Below are positions 35,584 to 44,232 of a DNA stretch of 64,000 bases, piece by piece. The translations under genes and the position numbers were made by a program. The notes below the pieces were generated by a model. The model was given only the letters and a program-made list of their open reading frames with translations. It did not search any database and had not been told where the DNA came from. How positions within the stretch are numbered: position 1 is the first letter of the stretch; every line of letters begins with the position of its first letter. The stretch comes from Pseudomonas sp. GD04091 (GTDB taxonomy: Bacteria; Pseudomonadota; Gammaproteobacteria; Pseudomonadales; Pseudomonadaceae). The stretch spans positions 58,233-122,232 of the forward strand of contig NZ_JAOEBG010000019.1 of the NCBI RefSeq assembly GCF_029836165.1, written 5' to 3'.

Positions 35584-36792
35584 ATGCCCAACCGTCTTCC
35601 TGTCACCGTGCTGTCCGGCTTTCTCGGCGCCGGCAAGAGCACACTGCTCAACCATGTCCTGCTTAACCGCGACAACCTGCGCGTTGCCGTGATCGTCAAC
35701 GACATGAGTGAAATCAACATCGATGCCAGTGAGGTTCAGCGCAATGTCAGCCTCAATCGCGCCGAAGAAAAACTGGTGGAGATGAGCAATGGCTGCATCT
35801 GCTGCACCCTGCGCGAGGACCTGCTGGAAGAGGTGGCGCGACTGGCCGGCGAGGGCCGCTTCGATTACCTGCTGATCGAGTCCACGGGGATCTCCGAGCC
35901 GCTGCCGGTCGCCGAGACTTTCACCTTCCGCGATGAACAGGGCCGCAGCCTCTCCGACATGGCGCGCCTGGATACCATGGTCACCGTGGTCGATGGCTTG
36001 AATTTCCTGAGCGACTATCAGGCAGCGGACAGTCTGGCCAGCCGCGGCGAGACCCTGGGCGAAGCTGACGAACGCTCGATCAGCGACCTGCTGATCGAAC
36101 AGGTCGAGTTCGCCGACGTACTGCTGTTGAGCAAGATCGACCTGATCAGCCAGCACGAGCGCGAAGAGCTGATGGCCATCCTGCGCAGTCTCAATGCCCG
36201 GGCGCAGATCGTGCCGATGGTCATGGGCCAGGTAGCGCTCTCGCGCATCCTCGACACCGGTCTGTTCGATTTCGACCAGGCCGCCCAAGCGCCCGGCTGG
36301 CTGCAGGAGCTGCGTGGCGCGCATGTGCCGGAAACCGAGGAGTACGGCATTGCCGCGACTACCTGGCAGGCACGTCGGCCGTTCCACCCACAGCGCTTCT
36401 TCGACTTTATCCACAAGCCTTGGAGCAATGGCCGGCTGCTGCGCTCCAAAGGTTTCTTCTGGCTGGCCAGCAAGTTTCGCGAGGCCGGTAGCTGGTCCCA
36501 GGCCGGCGGCATGATGCGCCATGGGCTGGCGGGACGCTGGTGGCGTTTCGTGCCTCGCGAGCAATGGCCCCAGGATGAGGAAAATACCGCAGCGATTCTC
36601 AAGCAGTGGACGGTGCAAAGCGGTGACTGCCGCCAGGAACTGGTCTTCATTGGGCAGAACATCGACTTCGCACAGTTATCCACAGAGCTTGAGGCCTGCC
36701 TGCTGGATGACGAGGAGATGGAGCTTGGGCCGATGGGCTGGTTGCGCCTGCCCGATCCATTCGGCGCCTGGCATGAGGACGCCGCGGCATGA
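35584..36792 (+). CDS. zigA: COG0523 GTPase, zinc metallochaperone type (ZigA-like)
   Basis: COG0523 GTPases are thought to deliver zinc to client proteins during shortage. ATG 35584 (MPNRLPVTVLSGFLGAGKST, 402 residues) has GAGG 8 bases upstream; two earlier in-frame ATGs (35545, 35572) have no such site. Walker A GFLGAGKST (about 12-20), the CxCC metal motif GCICCTLREDLL near 73 and ESTGISEPLP near 102 are present. The large C-terminal CobW_C domain makes it one of the long COG0523 proteins. Its first four bases overlap on the 3' side with the DUF1826 gene (ATGA). Two exact DnaA boxes lie at 36417 and 36676. Confidence 0.9.
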   Translation: MPNRLPVTVLSGFLGAGKSTLLNHVLLNRDNLRVAVIVNDMSEINIDASEVQRNVSLNRAEEKLVEMSNGCICCTLREDLLEEVARLAGEGRFDYLLIESTGISEPLPVAETFTFRDEQGRSLSDMARLDTMVTVVDGLNFLSDYQAADSLASRGETLGEADERSISDLLIEQVEFADVLLLSKIDLISQHEREELMAILRSLNARAQIVPMVMGQVALSRILDTGLFDFDQAAQAPGWLQELRGAHVPETEEYGIAATTWQARRPFHPQRFFDFIHKPWSNGRLLRSKGFFWLASKFREAGSWSQAGGMMRHGLAGRWWRFVPREQWPQDEENTAAILKQWTVQSGDCRQELVFIGQNIDFAQLSTELEACLLDDEEMELGPMGWLRLPDPFGAWHEDAAA

Positions 36793-37406
36793 CTGTGGAT
36801 ATCCGCCAGGTTTTCGGTGCATCGCCCCAGGTGATGACGGACATTCTCCAGGATGGCGTCAATCTGGCGGTGTGGCAGCGGCGTTTGCCGGCTCAGGTGG
36901 AGGATTTCGCCAACCTGGTGCTCAGCCTTGGCCAGGCGCTGACCGATGAACGGGTGATCGAGGTGGATGAACGCCAGCCGCCCTCGCTTCCAGGCTTGCT
37001 CAGGGAGACGGCTGATCTGCACGGCTATGAGGGCTTCGTCGCTGATGTGCACTGGTTGGTGGCGGCATATACCTGCCTGCTGGGCGCCCGCCGGATCGGT
37101 GTGCGCCTGCGTGTGCTGGAGGGGGCGATGTGCCCGCGCATGCATGTGGACCATGTGCCGGTGCGCTTGCTCAGCACATATGCCGGTGCCGGCAGTGAAT
37201 GGCTGGAAGAGGGGGCGATCGACCGTTCAAGGTTGCAGCAGGAGCAACCGTCTGTGGATAACATTCGCCGCTTGGCGGCGGGTGATGTGGCGTTGCTCAA
37301 GGGCGAGAAGTGGCTGGGCAACGAAGGCACGGGGCTGGTGCACCGTTCGCCCTCGACACCTGTCGGGGAACGGCGATTGTTGCTGAGCCTGGACTGGTTG
37401 GCCTGA
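36789..37406 (+). CDS. DUF1826 protein, zinc-starvation operon
   Basis: This 205-residue protein belongs to DUF1826, a family of unknown biochemical function that recurs with COG0523 genes in Zur regulons, as in the P. aeruginosa cluster around PA5532-PA5541. A central segment MCPRMHVDHVPVRLLSTYAG-like (about 117-136) holds Cys, two His and Asp close together and might bind a metal. The ATG overlaps the zigA stop (ATGA). An exact DnaA box is at 37253-37261. The metal role is inference from context. Confidence 0.85.
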   Translation: MTVDIRQVFGASPQVMTDILQDGVNLAVWQRRLPAQVEDFANLVLSLGQALTDERVIEVDERQPPSLPGLLRETADLHGYEGFVADVHWLVAAYTCLLGARRIGVRLRVLEGAMCPRMHVDHVPVRLLSTYAGAGSEWLEEGAIDRSRLQQEQPSVDNIRRLAAGDVALLKGEKWLGNEGTGLVHRSPSTPVGERRLLLSLDWLA

Positions 37407-37471
37407 ATCACGGGCTTGCCCCGCGATCGGGCCGGTATAGACTGCCCTGAATCCACCCCGATGCATGAGCC

Positions 37472-38446
37472 ATGTTGCAGAACATCCCCACCCATGTGAT
37501 CGCCGGCCCGCTGGGGGCCGGCAAGACCAGCCTGATCCGTCATCTGCTCAGCCAGCGCCCGGCTGGTGAACGCTGGGCCGTGCTGATCAACGAGTTCGGC
37601 CAGATCGGCATCGATGCCGCCCTGCTCAGTCGTGACGAAGCAGGAATTGCCATCGGCGAAGTGGCTGGGGGCTGCCTGTGTTGTGTCAATGGCGCGCCGT
37701 TCCAGGTCGGCCTCGGTCGTCTGCTGCGCAAGGCGCGGCCGGACCGATTGTTCATCGAGCCCTCCGGGCTCGGTCACCCGCTGCAGTTGCTGGAGCAACT
37801 GGGCCAGGCGCCATGGGTCGGGGTGCTGGCGGTGCAGCCGTTGCTGATGGTTCTCGATTGCGCAGCGCTGGCATGCGGGGAGCCTTTGCCTCCTGCGCAG
37901 CACCAGGCCATGGAACGGGCGGGATTGTTGATCCTGAACAAATCGAGTGCTGTGGATGAAAGAACTCGGCTGTTGATAACTTCATCGCTGGTGGATGTGC
38001 CCCTGCTCTGGACAGAGCAGGGGGGCCTGGCACTCGGCGATCTTCCACGGTTGCCCGGCATGGCGCAAAGCGCTGTCGGGGCGTGCGTATCCCCTGTGGA
38101 CAGCACGCCGACCGCTTTACCTGCGTTGTGGACAGACCCACGTCAGCCGATCTGCCGGTACCAGCAGGGCGACGGCGGGTGGAGCATTGGCTGGCGCTGG
38201 CATCCGAGCCTGCGTTTCGACCAGGAATGCTTGCAAGGATTTCTCGGGCGATGGCCGTGGCGCCGGGCCAAGGGCGTTATCCACAGCGGGGACGCGTGGC
38301 AGTCCTTCAATGGCCTCGAAGGCGAGGCATTGGAATGGCGCTCCAGCGAATGGCGCAAGGATTCACGTATCGAGCTGATCTTCGATCAGCCGCAGCCGTT
38401 GCAGGCCCTGCAGGCGGCCGTCCCATACTGCGTCCTGGGCGACTGA
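37472..38446 (+). CDS. Second COG0523 (CobW-like) GTPase
   Basis: The 324-residue protein is a shorter COG0523 GTPase: Walker A GPLGAGKTS (about 12-20), the CxCC motif GGCLCCVNGAPF near 67-78, and EPSGLGHPLQLLEQL near 97-111. The NKSS in place of the usual NKxD G4 motif (near 155) is unusual and could alter nucleotide specificity. It follows DUF1826 by 65 bp and probably belongs to the same zinc-response unit. The stop abuts the stop of the convergent DUF3301 gene with no base between (TGATCA at 38444-38449). Confidence 0.85.
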   Translation: MLQNIPTHVIAGPLGAGKTSLIRHLLSQRPAGERWAVLINEFGQIGIDAALLSRDEAGIAIGEVAGGCLCCVNGAPFQVGLGRLLRKARPDRLFIEPSGLGHPLQLLEQLGQAPWVGVLAVQPLLMVLDCAALACGEPLPPAQHQAMERAGLLILNKSSAVDERTRLLITSSLVDVPLLWTEQGGLALGDLPRLPGMAQSAVGACVSPVDSTPTALPALWTDPRQPICRYQQGDGGWSIGWRWHPSLRFDQECLQGFLGRWPWRRAKGVIHSGDAWQSFNGLEGEALEWRSSEWRKDSRIELIFDQPQPLQALQAAVPYCVLGD

Positions 38447-38839
38447 TCAATTGCGCCAGCGGTTGTGTTCCTGGCGCCACTGCTGCATCTCGATGACGTT
38501 GTCGCTGCGCGGCGGGGTCTTGATCTCGAAGGGGTAGGGGGCCAGTTCGATCTGCATGGTGTGGGCGCCGAACTGGGTGACCGTGCCGGGATGGCGCTGC
38601 TCGCCCGTGACGGTGAACTCGAAGTTGTAGATACGCGCCAGGCGTTTCCTGCCGTTGGCGTCGCGCACGAAGGCGATGCGCTTGAGCGCCACGGCATCGT
38701 CGAGCAGTTCCAGGTCGAGCTTGGCGCAATGCTGCTTGACCCGGGCCAGGGCCTTTTCGCGCAGCCCGTGGTTGTGCCACAGCCAGGCGCCTGCGGTCGC
38801 CACCAGCATCAGGACGAAAAGGTTTTCCAGGGTCAGCAT
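38447..38839 (-). CDS. DUF3301 membrane-anchored protein
   Basis: The 130-residue protein has one N-terminal membrane segment (MLTLENLFVLMLVATAGAWL) followed by a soluble domain of charged and aromatic strands (VKQHCAKLDLELLDDAV, RIYNFEFTVTGEQRHPG). This is the layout of DUF3301, a family without known function. Orientation implies a cytoplasmic C-terminal domain. It is convergent with, and directly abuts, the second COG0523 gene. Confidence 0.8.
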   Translation of the reverse strand: MLTLENLFVLMLVATAGAWLWHNHGLREKALARVKQHCAKLDLELLDDAVALKRIAFVRDANGRKRLARIYNFEFTVTGEQRHPGTVTQFGAHTMQIELAPYPFEIKTPPRSDNVIEMQQWRQEHNRWRN

Positions 38840-38959
38840 TTACGTAAGCTCCAGACAGGTCGATCCAGCTTAACTGCGTCTCTGGCCTGTCGTACAGATG
38901 GCAATCGGGTTCATACTGCGGGCCGCACATTTATTCACACAGTTTCGGAATCGCCCTGC

Positions 38960-39832
38960 ATGAAACGTACGCCGCACTTGCTCGCCATTCAGTCCCATGT
39001 GGTCTTCGGACACGCTGGCAACAGCGCTGCGGTGTTTCCCATGCAGCGGGTCGGGGTCAATGTCTGGCCGCTGAACACCGTGCAGTTCTCCAACCACACT
39101 CAGTATGGACAGTGGGCCGGGGAAGTGCTTGCCCCAGCGCAAATTCCCGCGTTGGTGGAAGGCATTTCCAATATCGGCGAACTGGGCCACTGCGACGCGG
39201 TGCTGTCGGGCTACCTGGGCAGCGCCGAGCAGGGCCGGGCCATCCTTGCCGGTGTCGAGCGCATCAAGGCGGTGAACCCCAAGGCCCTGTACCTGTGCGA
39301 TCCGGTCATGGGGCATGCCGAGAAAGGCTGCGTCGTGCCGGCGCAGGTCAGTGAGTTCCTGCTCGAAGAGGCCGCCGCCAAGGCCGACATCCTGTGCCCC
39401 AACCAACTGGAACTGGACAGCTTCTGTGGCCGTCGCGCGCAATCCCTGGAAGATTGCGTGGGCATGGCTCGTGGGCTGCTGGAGCTTGGCCCCCAGGTGG
39501 TGCTGGTCAAGCACCTGAACTATCCCGGGCGAGCCGATGACGCCTTCGAGATGCTGCTGGTGACCCGCGACGGCAGCTGGCATCTGCGCCGGCCGTTGCT
39601 GGCCTTCCCACGTCAGCCGGTGGGCGTGGGCGACCTGACTTCAGGGCTGTTCCTCGCCCGCGTGCTGCTGGGCGACAGCTGGCTGCAAGCCTTCGAATTC
39701 ACCGCCGCCGCCGTGCATGAGGTACTGCTGGAGACCCAGGCCTGCGCCAGCTATGAACTGCAGCTGGTGCGGGCGCAGGATCGCATCGCCCATCCACGGG
39801 TACGCTTCGAGGCGCAGCGTCTTTCGATCTAG
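38960..39832 (+). CDS. pdxY: Pyridoxal kinase PdxY
   Basis: PdxY phosphorylates pyridoxal in vitamin B6 salvage. ATG 38960 (MKRTPHLLAIQSHVVFGHAG) gives 290 residues, the family length. GHAGNSAAVFPM (about 17-28), the LCPNQLELD segment near 147 and the phosphate-binding GVGDLTSGLFLA (about 220-231, with catalytic Asp) show a ribokinase-like fold. A longer frame from 38465 is not conserved. Its stop (39830-39832) overlaps the stop of the convergent thioesterase gene. Confidence 0.95.
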   Translation: MKRTPHLLAIQSHVVFGHAGNSAAVFPMQRVGVNVWPLNTVQFSNHTQYGQWAGEVLAPAQIPALVEGISNIGELGHCDAVLSGYLGSAEQGRAILAGVERIKAVNPKALYLCDPVMGHAEKGCVVPAQVSEFLLEEAAAKADILCPNQLELDSFCGRRAQSLEDCVGMARGLLELGPQVVLVKHLNYPGRADDAFEMLLVTRDGSWHLRRPLLAFPRQPVGVGDLTSGLFLARVLLGDSWLQAFEFTAAAVHEVLLETQACASYELQLVRAQDRIAHPRVRFEAQRLSI

Positions 39833-40365
39833 ATCGAGTCGCTCTTGAGGTCCTGGTAGCGCTGCTCCAGCTCCTGGCGGATCTGGCGGCGCTGCTGGCC
39901 CTGCAGGAAGCGGCGCTTTTCTTCGCTGGTCTGTGGCTGGCGCGCTGGAACCTTTACCGGGCGGCGGTCATCGTCGACGGCCACCATGGTGAAGAAGCAA
40001 CTGTTGGAGTGGCGCACCGAACGTTCGCGGATGTTTTCGGTGACCACCTTGATGCCCACCTCCATCGAGGTGTTGCCGGTGTAGTTGACCGAAGCCAGAA
40101 AGGTCACCAGCTCGCCTACGTGCACGGGCTCCCGGAAGATCACCTGGTCCACCGACAGGGTGACGACGTAGCTGCCGGCATAGCGGCTGGCGCAGGCGTA
40201 CGCGACTTCGTCGAGGTACTTGAGCAGGGTGCCGCCATGTACGTTGCCAGAGAAGTTGGCCATGTCCGGTGTCATCAGGACGGTCATGGTCAGCTGGGCG
40301 TTTCCAGGTTCCATAGAGAGCTCACGGTGAGTTTGCGCTGAATCGGGGCGGGTATCTGCAGACAC
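39829..40365 (-). CDS. Acyl-CoA thioesterase, hotdog family (YciA-like)
   Basis: Hotdog-fold thioesterases of this type cleave acyl-CoA to free acid and CoA. The core NFSGNVHGGTLLKYLDEVAYACAS (about 37-60) carries the family Asn, His, Gly and Asp residues. I chose the GTG at 40365 (178 residues) because AGAGGGGAA lies 7 bases upstream. An ATG at 40314 (161 residues) matches the usual family start but has no good ribosome site. The C-terminal 40 residues are basic and helical. The stop codon overlaps that of pdxY on the other strand. Confidence 0.85.
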   Translation of the reverse strand: MSADTRPDSAQTHRELSMEPGNAQLTMTVLMTPDMANFSGNVHGGTLLKYLDEVAYACASRYAGSYVVTLSVDQVIFREPVHVGELVTFLASVNYTGNTSMEVGIKVVTENIRERSVRHSNSCFFTMVAVDDDRRPVKVPARQPQTSEEKRRFLQGQQRRQIRQELEQRYQDLKSDSI

Positions 40366-40638
40366 TTCTGTTCCCCTCTTTGAGGTTTCCCATCCTGGTA
40401 CGGGACGTCGGCTGACGCTCCATCGTCACGCCAATCTTGCCATCGGCGGTGCTGGATCTGCCGATCTGTTTCTGCATATTGCATTGGCAATTTGTGGCAA
40501 GGGGCGATGTTAACCTGACGGCGCCCATGCAACGTGGGCTTTTCCGTCTATCAGAACAGTATGTGCCTGCTCCGCGCCCAGGGTTTTCCGGCAGAGGAGC
40601 GGTTCGCCCCGTGCATCGAGAACAAGGAGTATCACGCC

Positions 40639-42399
40639 ATGCATGCCATCAGCTTCATCCAGGATTTGGCGGTGATCATGCTGGTCGCCGGGGTGGTCAC
40701 CATCCTCTTTCACCGCTTCAAGCAGCCGGTGGTGCTGGGCTACATCGTCGCCGGCTTCATCATTGGCCCGCACACACCGCCGTTCGGCCTGATCCACGAT
40801 GAGGACACCATCAAGACCCTGGCCGAGCTGGGGGTGATCTTCCTGATGTTCTGCCTGGGCCTGGAGTTCAGCCTGCGCAAACTGTTCAAGGTGGGCGCCA
40901 CGGCATTCATCGCAGCCTTCCTGGAAATCGTCCTGATGATCTGGATCGGTTTCGAGATCGGTCGCTGGTTTGGCTGGAACACCATGGACTCGTTGTTCCT
41001 CGGCGCGATCCTGGCGATATCGTCGACCACCATCATCGTCAAGGCACTCAACGACCTGAAGATGAAGAACGAGCGCTTCGCGCAACTGATCTTCGGCGTG
41101 CTGATCGTCGAGGACATTCTCGGCATCGGCATCATCGCGCTGTTGTCGGGCATCGCCGTCAGTGGCTCGGTGAGCTCCGGCGAGGTGTTCTCCACGGTTG
41201 GCAAGCTGTCGCTGTTCATGATCGTCGCGCTGGTCATCGGCATCCTGCTGGTGCCGCGCTTGCTGGCCTACGTGGCCAAGTTCGAAAGTAACGAGATGCT
41301 GCTGATCACCGTGCTGGGCCTGTGCTTCGGTTTCTGCCTGCTGGTGGTCAAGCTCGAATACAGCATGGTGCTCGGCGCCTTCCTGATCGGCGCGATCATG
41401 GCCGAGTCGCGGCAACTGTTGAAGATCGAGCGCTTGATCGAGCCGGTTCGCGACCTGTTCAGCGCGATATTCTTCGTCGCCATCGGCTTGATGATCGATC
41501 CGAAGATCCTCGTCGAGTACGCCTGGCCGATCGTGGTCATCACCCTGGCGGTGGTGCTGGGCAAGATGTTGTCCTGTGGCCTGGGGGCATTCATCGCCGG
41601 GAACGACGGGCGCACCTCGCTACGCGTGGGGATGGGGTTGTCGCAGATTGGCGAGTTCTCTTTCATCATCGCCGCCCTGGGGATGACCCTGCAGGTCACC
41701 AGTGACTTCCTCTACCCGGTGGCGGTGGCCGTCTCGGCCATCACCACCTTGCTCACGCCGTATCTCATCCGTGCCGCCGACCCGCTGTCGATCAAGTTGG
41801 GCAAGGTGGTGCCGAGTCGCCTGGCGCGGGTGTTGTCGCTGTATGGCGAGTGGCTGCGCAGCATTCAGCCCCAGGGCGAAGGGGCCATGCTGGCGGCGAT
41901 GATCCGGCGCATCCTGCTGCAGGTCGGGGTCAACCTGGCACTGGTGATCGCGATCTTCTTCAGTGGTGGGTATTTCGCCGGGCGTATCGGTGTCTGGCTC
42001 AGCGAATGGGTGGGCGATGTCGGCCAGCAGAAGGCGCTGATCTGGGGCGCGGCCTTGTTGCTGTCGCTGCCATTCCTGATCGCGGCCTATCGCAAGCTCA
42101 AGGCGCTGTCGATGCTGCTGGCGGAGATGGGGGTCAAACCGGAAATGGCCGGGCGGCATACCCAGCGCGTGCGGCGGGTGATTGCCGAGGTGATCCCGCT
42201 ACTGTCGTTGCTGGTGATCTTCCTGTTGCTGTCGGCCCTGTCGGCGAGCATCCTGCCGACCAGCGAACTGCTGCTGATCATCGTGGTGGTGGCGGCGGTG
42301 GTGGTGGCGCTGCTATGGCGCTGGCTCATCCGCGTGCATACACGCATGCAGGTGGCCTTGCTGGAGACGCTGGAGAACAATCGCGATCACTCGCACTGA
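40639..42399 (+). CDS. CPA2-family cation/proton antiporter, KefB-like but without RCK domain
   Basis: This is a monovalent-cation:proton antiporter of the CPA2 group. ATG 40639 (AAGGAG upstream) gives 586 residues. Residues about 1-395 form the Na_H_Exchanger domain of some 12 membrane helices, with LGVIFLMFCLGLEFS, AISSTTIIVKAL and the GIGIIALLSGIA region. KefB/KefC carry a cytosolic RCK/TrkA-N domain after this. Here residues about 430-575 instead hold four further hydrophobic segments (about 440-460, 480-500, 535-555, 560-580) and no GxGxxG nucleotide motif. It may therefore not be gated by glutathione or NAD as Kef is. Confidence 0.85.
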   Translation: MHAISFIQDLAVIMLVAGVVTILFHRFKQPVVLGYIVAGFIIGPHTPPFGLIHDEDTIKTLAELGVIFLMFCLGLEFSLRKLFKVGATAFIAAFLEIVLMIWIGFEIGRWFGWNTMDSLFLGAILAISSTTIIVKALNDLKMKNERFAQLIFGVLIVEDILGIGIIALLSGIAVSGSVSSGEVFSTVGKLSLFMIVALVIGILLVPRLLAYVAKFESNEMLLITVLGLCFGFCLLVVKLEYSMVLGAFLIGAIMAESRQLLKIERLIEPVRDLFSAIFFVAIGLMIDPKILVEYAWPIVVITLAVVLGKMLSCGLGAFIAGNDGRTSLRVGMGLSQIGEFSFIIAALGMTLQVTSDFLYPVAVAVSAITTLLTPYLIRAADPLSIKLGKVVPSRLARVLSLYGEWLRSIQPQGEGAMLAAMIRRILLQVGVNLALVIAIFFSGGYFAGRIGVWLSEWVGDVGQQKALIWGAALLLSLPFLIAAYRKLKALSMLLAEMGVKPEMAGRHTQRVRRVIAEVIPLLSLLVIFLLLSALSASILPTSELLLIIVVVAAVVVALLWRWLIRVHTRMQVALLETLENNRDHSH

Positions 42400-42537
42400 G
42401 CGGAAAAGCCTTCTGCGCGAGATTTCACCGTTGTCCGAGGGGATGGAGCGGTAGCGATGTCGCCAGGCGCAGAAAGCCTGGCGATTCTACGAGTGATTGG
42501 TAGCTATGAGCCATCACTTTGTGAGGGTATTTCTCAT

Positions 42538-42945
42538 TCAGCTTTCCAGCCAGACATCCCGCACCCAGTGCCAGACCGATTCCCAGCTGTCCTCGGTGAC
42601 GATCTCTTCCTCGCCGGACCAGAGCACGACGGTGCCGTCTTCCTCGACACAGTAATAATCGTCGCCGTCCTGGCAAATCGGGATCAGGTCTCGTGGAACA
42701 CCGGCGTCCCAGGCGTTGGCCGCCACTTCCGGCAGGTAGGTGTGGGATTGTGGATCGGTGACGGTCACCGGCTCCAGGGTGCCGTACACCACGTCACTGA
42801 CGGTCAGCAGGTATTCCTTGAACACGAACGGGATATTGATGAACAGTTGTTCCTCGATCTCGACCAGCTGATCCTCATCCGGCAGGTCCAGCGGCACCGG
42901 TACCGGCTCATTGGCTTCACGGAGTTGTTCGATCACTTCTTCCAC
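42538..42945 (-). CDS. SMI1/KNR4-family protein
   Basis: The 135-residue acidic protein has the SMI1/KNR4 (SUKH) layout: EDQLVEIEEQLFINIPFVFKEYLLTVSD (positions about 24-51), then DLIPICQDGDDYYCVEEDGTVVLWSGEEE (about 87-115). Such proteins often act as immunity proteins for contact-dependent or polymorphic toxins, but many are stand-alone housekeeping proteins. No toxin gene is adjacent, and the gene is found in a conserved chromosomal region. I would not call it an immunity protein. Confidence 0.8.
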   Translation of the reverse strand: MEEVIEQLREANEPVPVPLDLPDEDQLVEIEEQLFINIPFVFKEYLLTVSDVVYGTLEPVTVTDPQSHTYLPEVAANAWDAGVPRDLIPICQDGDDYYCVEEDGTVVLWSGEEEIVTEDSWESVWHWVRDVWLES

Positions 42946-43012
42946 GGTTCACATCCTCTGACCTTATGACAACGCTGCGCGTTATACCCTAGTAGCCCAC
43001 TCTGGCAAAAGC

Positions 43013-43042
43013 AAAAACCCCGGGACAGGCCCAGGGTTTTTT
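43013..43042 (-). terminator. Rho-independent terminator of the Tim44-like gene
   Basis: Read on the minus strand, ACCCTGGG pairs imperfectly with CCCGGGGT and is followed by TTTTTGC. It lies 16 bp after the stop of the Tim44-like gene. Flanking A and T runs permit use in both directions. Confidence 0.75.
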
Positions 43043-43058
43043 GTGCAACGTGCGACGG

Positions 43059-43907
43059 TTAACCGTTTTGACGGATACCGGCAACCAGCCAAGGCTGGTT
43101 CTCGCCATGGGCGCGAACCATGTGCCAGCTTTCGCTGAAGGCTTCGCCCTGGTCGAAGCGCGAGGTCTTCGACATGCCACGGAAGGTCAGGGTGGCGTCG
43201 GTCTGGTCAGTGCGGTCGTCGACACCGTCCAGTTGCACATCGAGGTCATCGATGTAGGTCGACTGGAAGCCTTCACCCAGCTCGGCACGTTCACGCTTGA
43301 GGAACTCGAGCATCTGCGGGGTGACGAACTCGGCGATCTTGTCCATCTCGTTGGCGTCCCAGTGCTGCTGCAGCGACTGGAAGTGCGAACGGGCGGCGGC
43401 CAGGAAGCTGGCTTCGTTGAACCAGGCCGGGGCGTTGATCACAGGCGAGGCGACCGGTGCGGCAGAACCGCCGAAGATCGACTGCGGAGCAGCCTGCGGC
43501 TGGGCTTCGCGCTGGTACGGGGCGTGGCCGGCGGCAGCGTGTTGTGGCTGCTGCTGGCGGCGGCGCGCGGCGATGAAGCGGAAGACCAGGAAGGCGATCA
43601 GGCCCATGATCAGGAAGTCGAGGATCTGCATGCCCTGGAAGCCGTCACCCATGAACATGGAGGCCAGCAGGCCACCGGCGGCGAGGCCGGCCAATGGACC
43701 CAGCCAGCGCGAAGCACCGCTGGCGGCGGCAGGCGCACGGCCTGGAGCGGTCGGCGCGGCGGCAGGCGTGGTCGGGGTTGCCTGGCGGGTCTGGTGGATT
43801 GGCGCGGAGCCCGAGCTCTTGCCGCCACCGAAGCGCTTGGCGTTGGCGTCGAGGCTCAGCGTCAGGCCGACGCAGAGCGCCAGAGCGATGCTAAGAAAAC
43901 GTTGCAT
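43059..43907 (-). CDS. Tim44-like domain membrane protein
   Basis: ATG 43907 (MQRFLSIALALCVGLTLSLD) gives 282 residues. A signal or membrane segment is at about 1-22. A low-complexity Ala/Pro/Thr linker (40-80) leads to a Gly/Met membrane pair (about 83-130, GLAAGGLLASMFMGDGF). The C-terminal Tim44-like/MRPL45 lipid-binding domain is at about 155-280. Function in bacteria is unknown; the domain resembles that of the mitochondrial import motor subunit. Confidence 0.85.
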   Translation of the reverse strand: MQRFLSIALALCVGLTLSLDANAKRFGGGKSSGSAPIHQTRQATPTTPAAAPTAPGRAPAAASGASRWLGPLAGLAAGGLLASMFMGDGFQGMQILDFLIMGLIAFLVFRFIAARRRQQQPQHAAAGHAPYQREAQPQAAPQSIFGGSAAPVASPVINAPAWFNEASFLAAARSHFQSLQQHWDANEMDKIAEFVTPQMLEFLKRERAELGEGFQSTYIDDLDVQLDGVDDRTDQTDATLTFRGMSKTSRFDQGEAFSESWHMVRAHGENQPWLVAGIRQNG

Positions 43908-44232
43908 AAGTTGGGGGTTCCCGTTTGTGTGGATTGCACGCGCGTCATGTTGCACATGAACTGTCAGACATAGCCAGCGACAAGATGTTTCGAGCTTTTG
44001 CCTGACTGACCGGATTTACCCGTTCACCTGTAGGCGATTGCCCAGCCCTTTGGGCTGCGCTGTCGCACAGGTAACTATCCCCCTGTGGGAGCGGCCTTGC
44101 CGAGGCGTCGGACCGGTCGGAAAGGGCTGCGCAGCAGCCCCAGCAGTTTCAATGGTGGCTCGGAATCTGGGGCCGCTGCGCGCCCCTTTCGCGACGCAAG
44201 GCCGCTCCTACAGACCGTGCCGTTCAGCCCGG
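43908..44232. repeat. Gene-free stretch with REP-type inverted repeats
   Basis: No gene is visible in these 325 bp. GTGGGAGCGGCCTTGCCGAG (44087-44106) and its inverted partner CGCGACGCAAGGCCGCTCCTAC (about 44189-44210) bracket a second inner palindrome around GGGCTGCGCAGCAGCCC (44126-44142). The unit matches the repeats at 23172-23262 and 63958-64000. The left half (43908-44080) holds only the likely promoter region of the Tim44-like gene. Confidence 0.8.

Noticed and set aside
42538..42945. SMI1/KNR4 protein as an immunity gene of a toxin system
   Set aside because: There is no toxin, secretion or Rhs/CDI gene nearby, and the surroundings are ordinary conserved genes.
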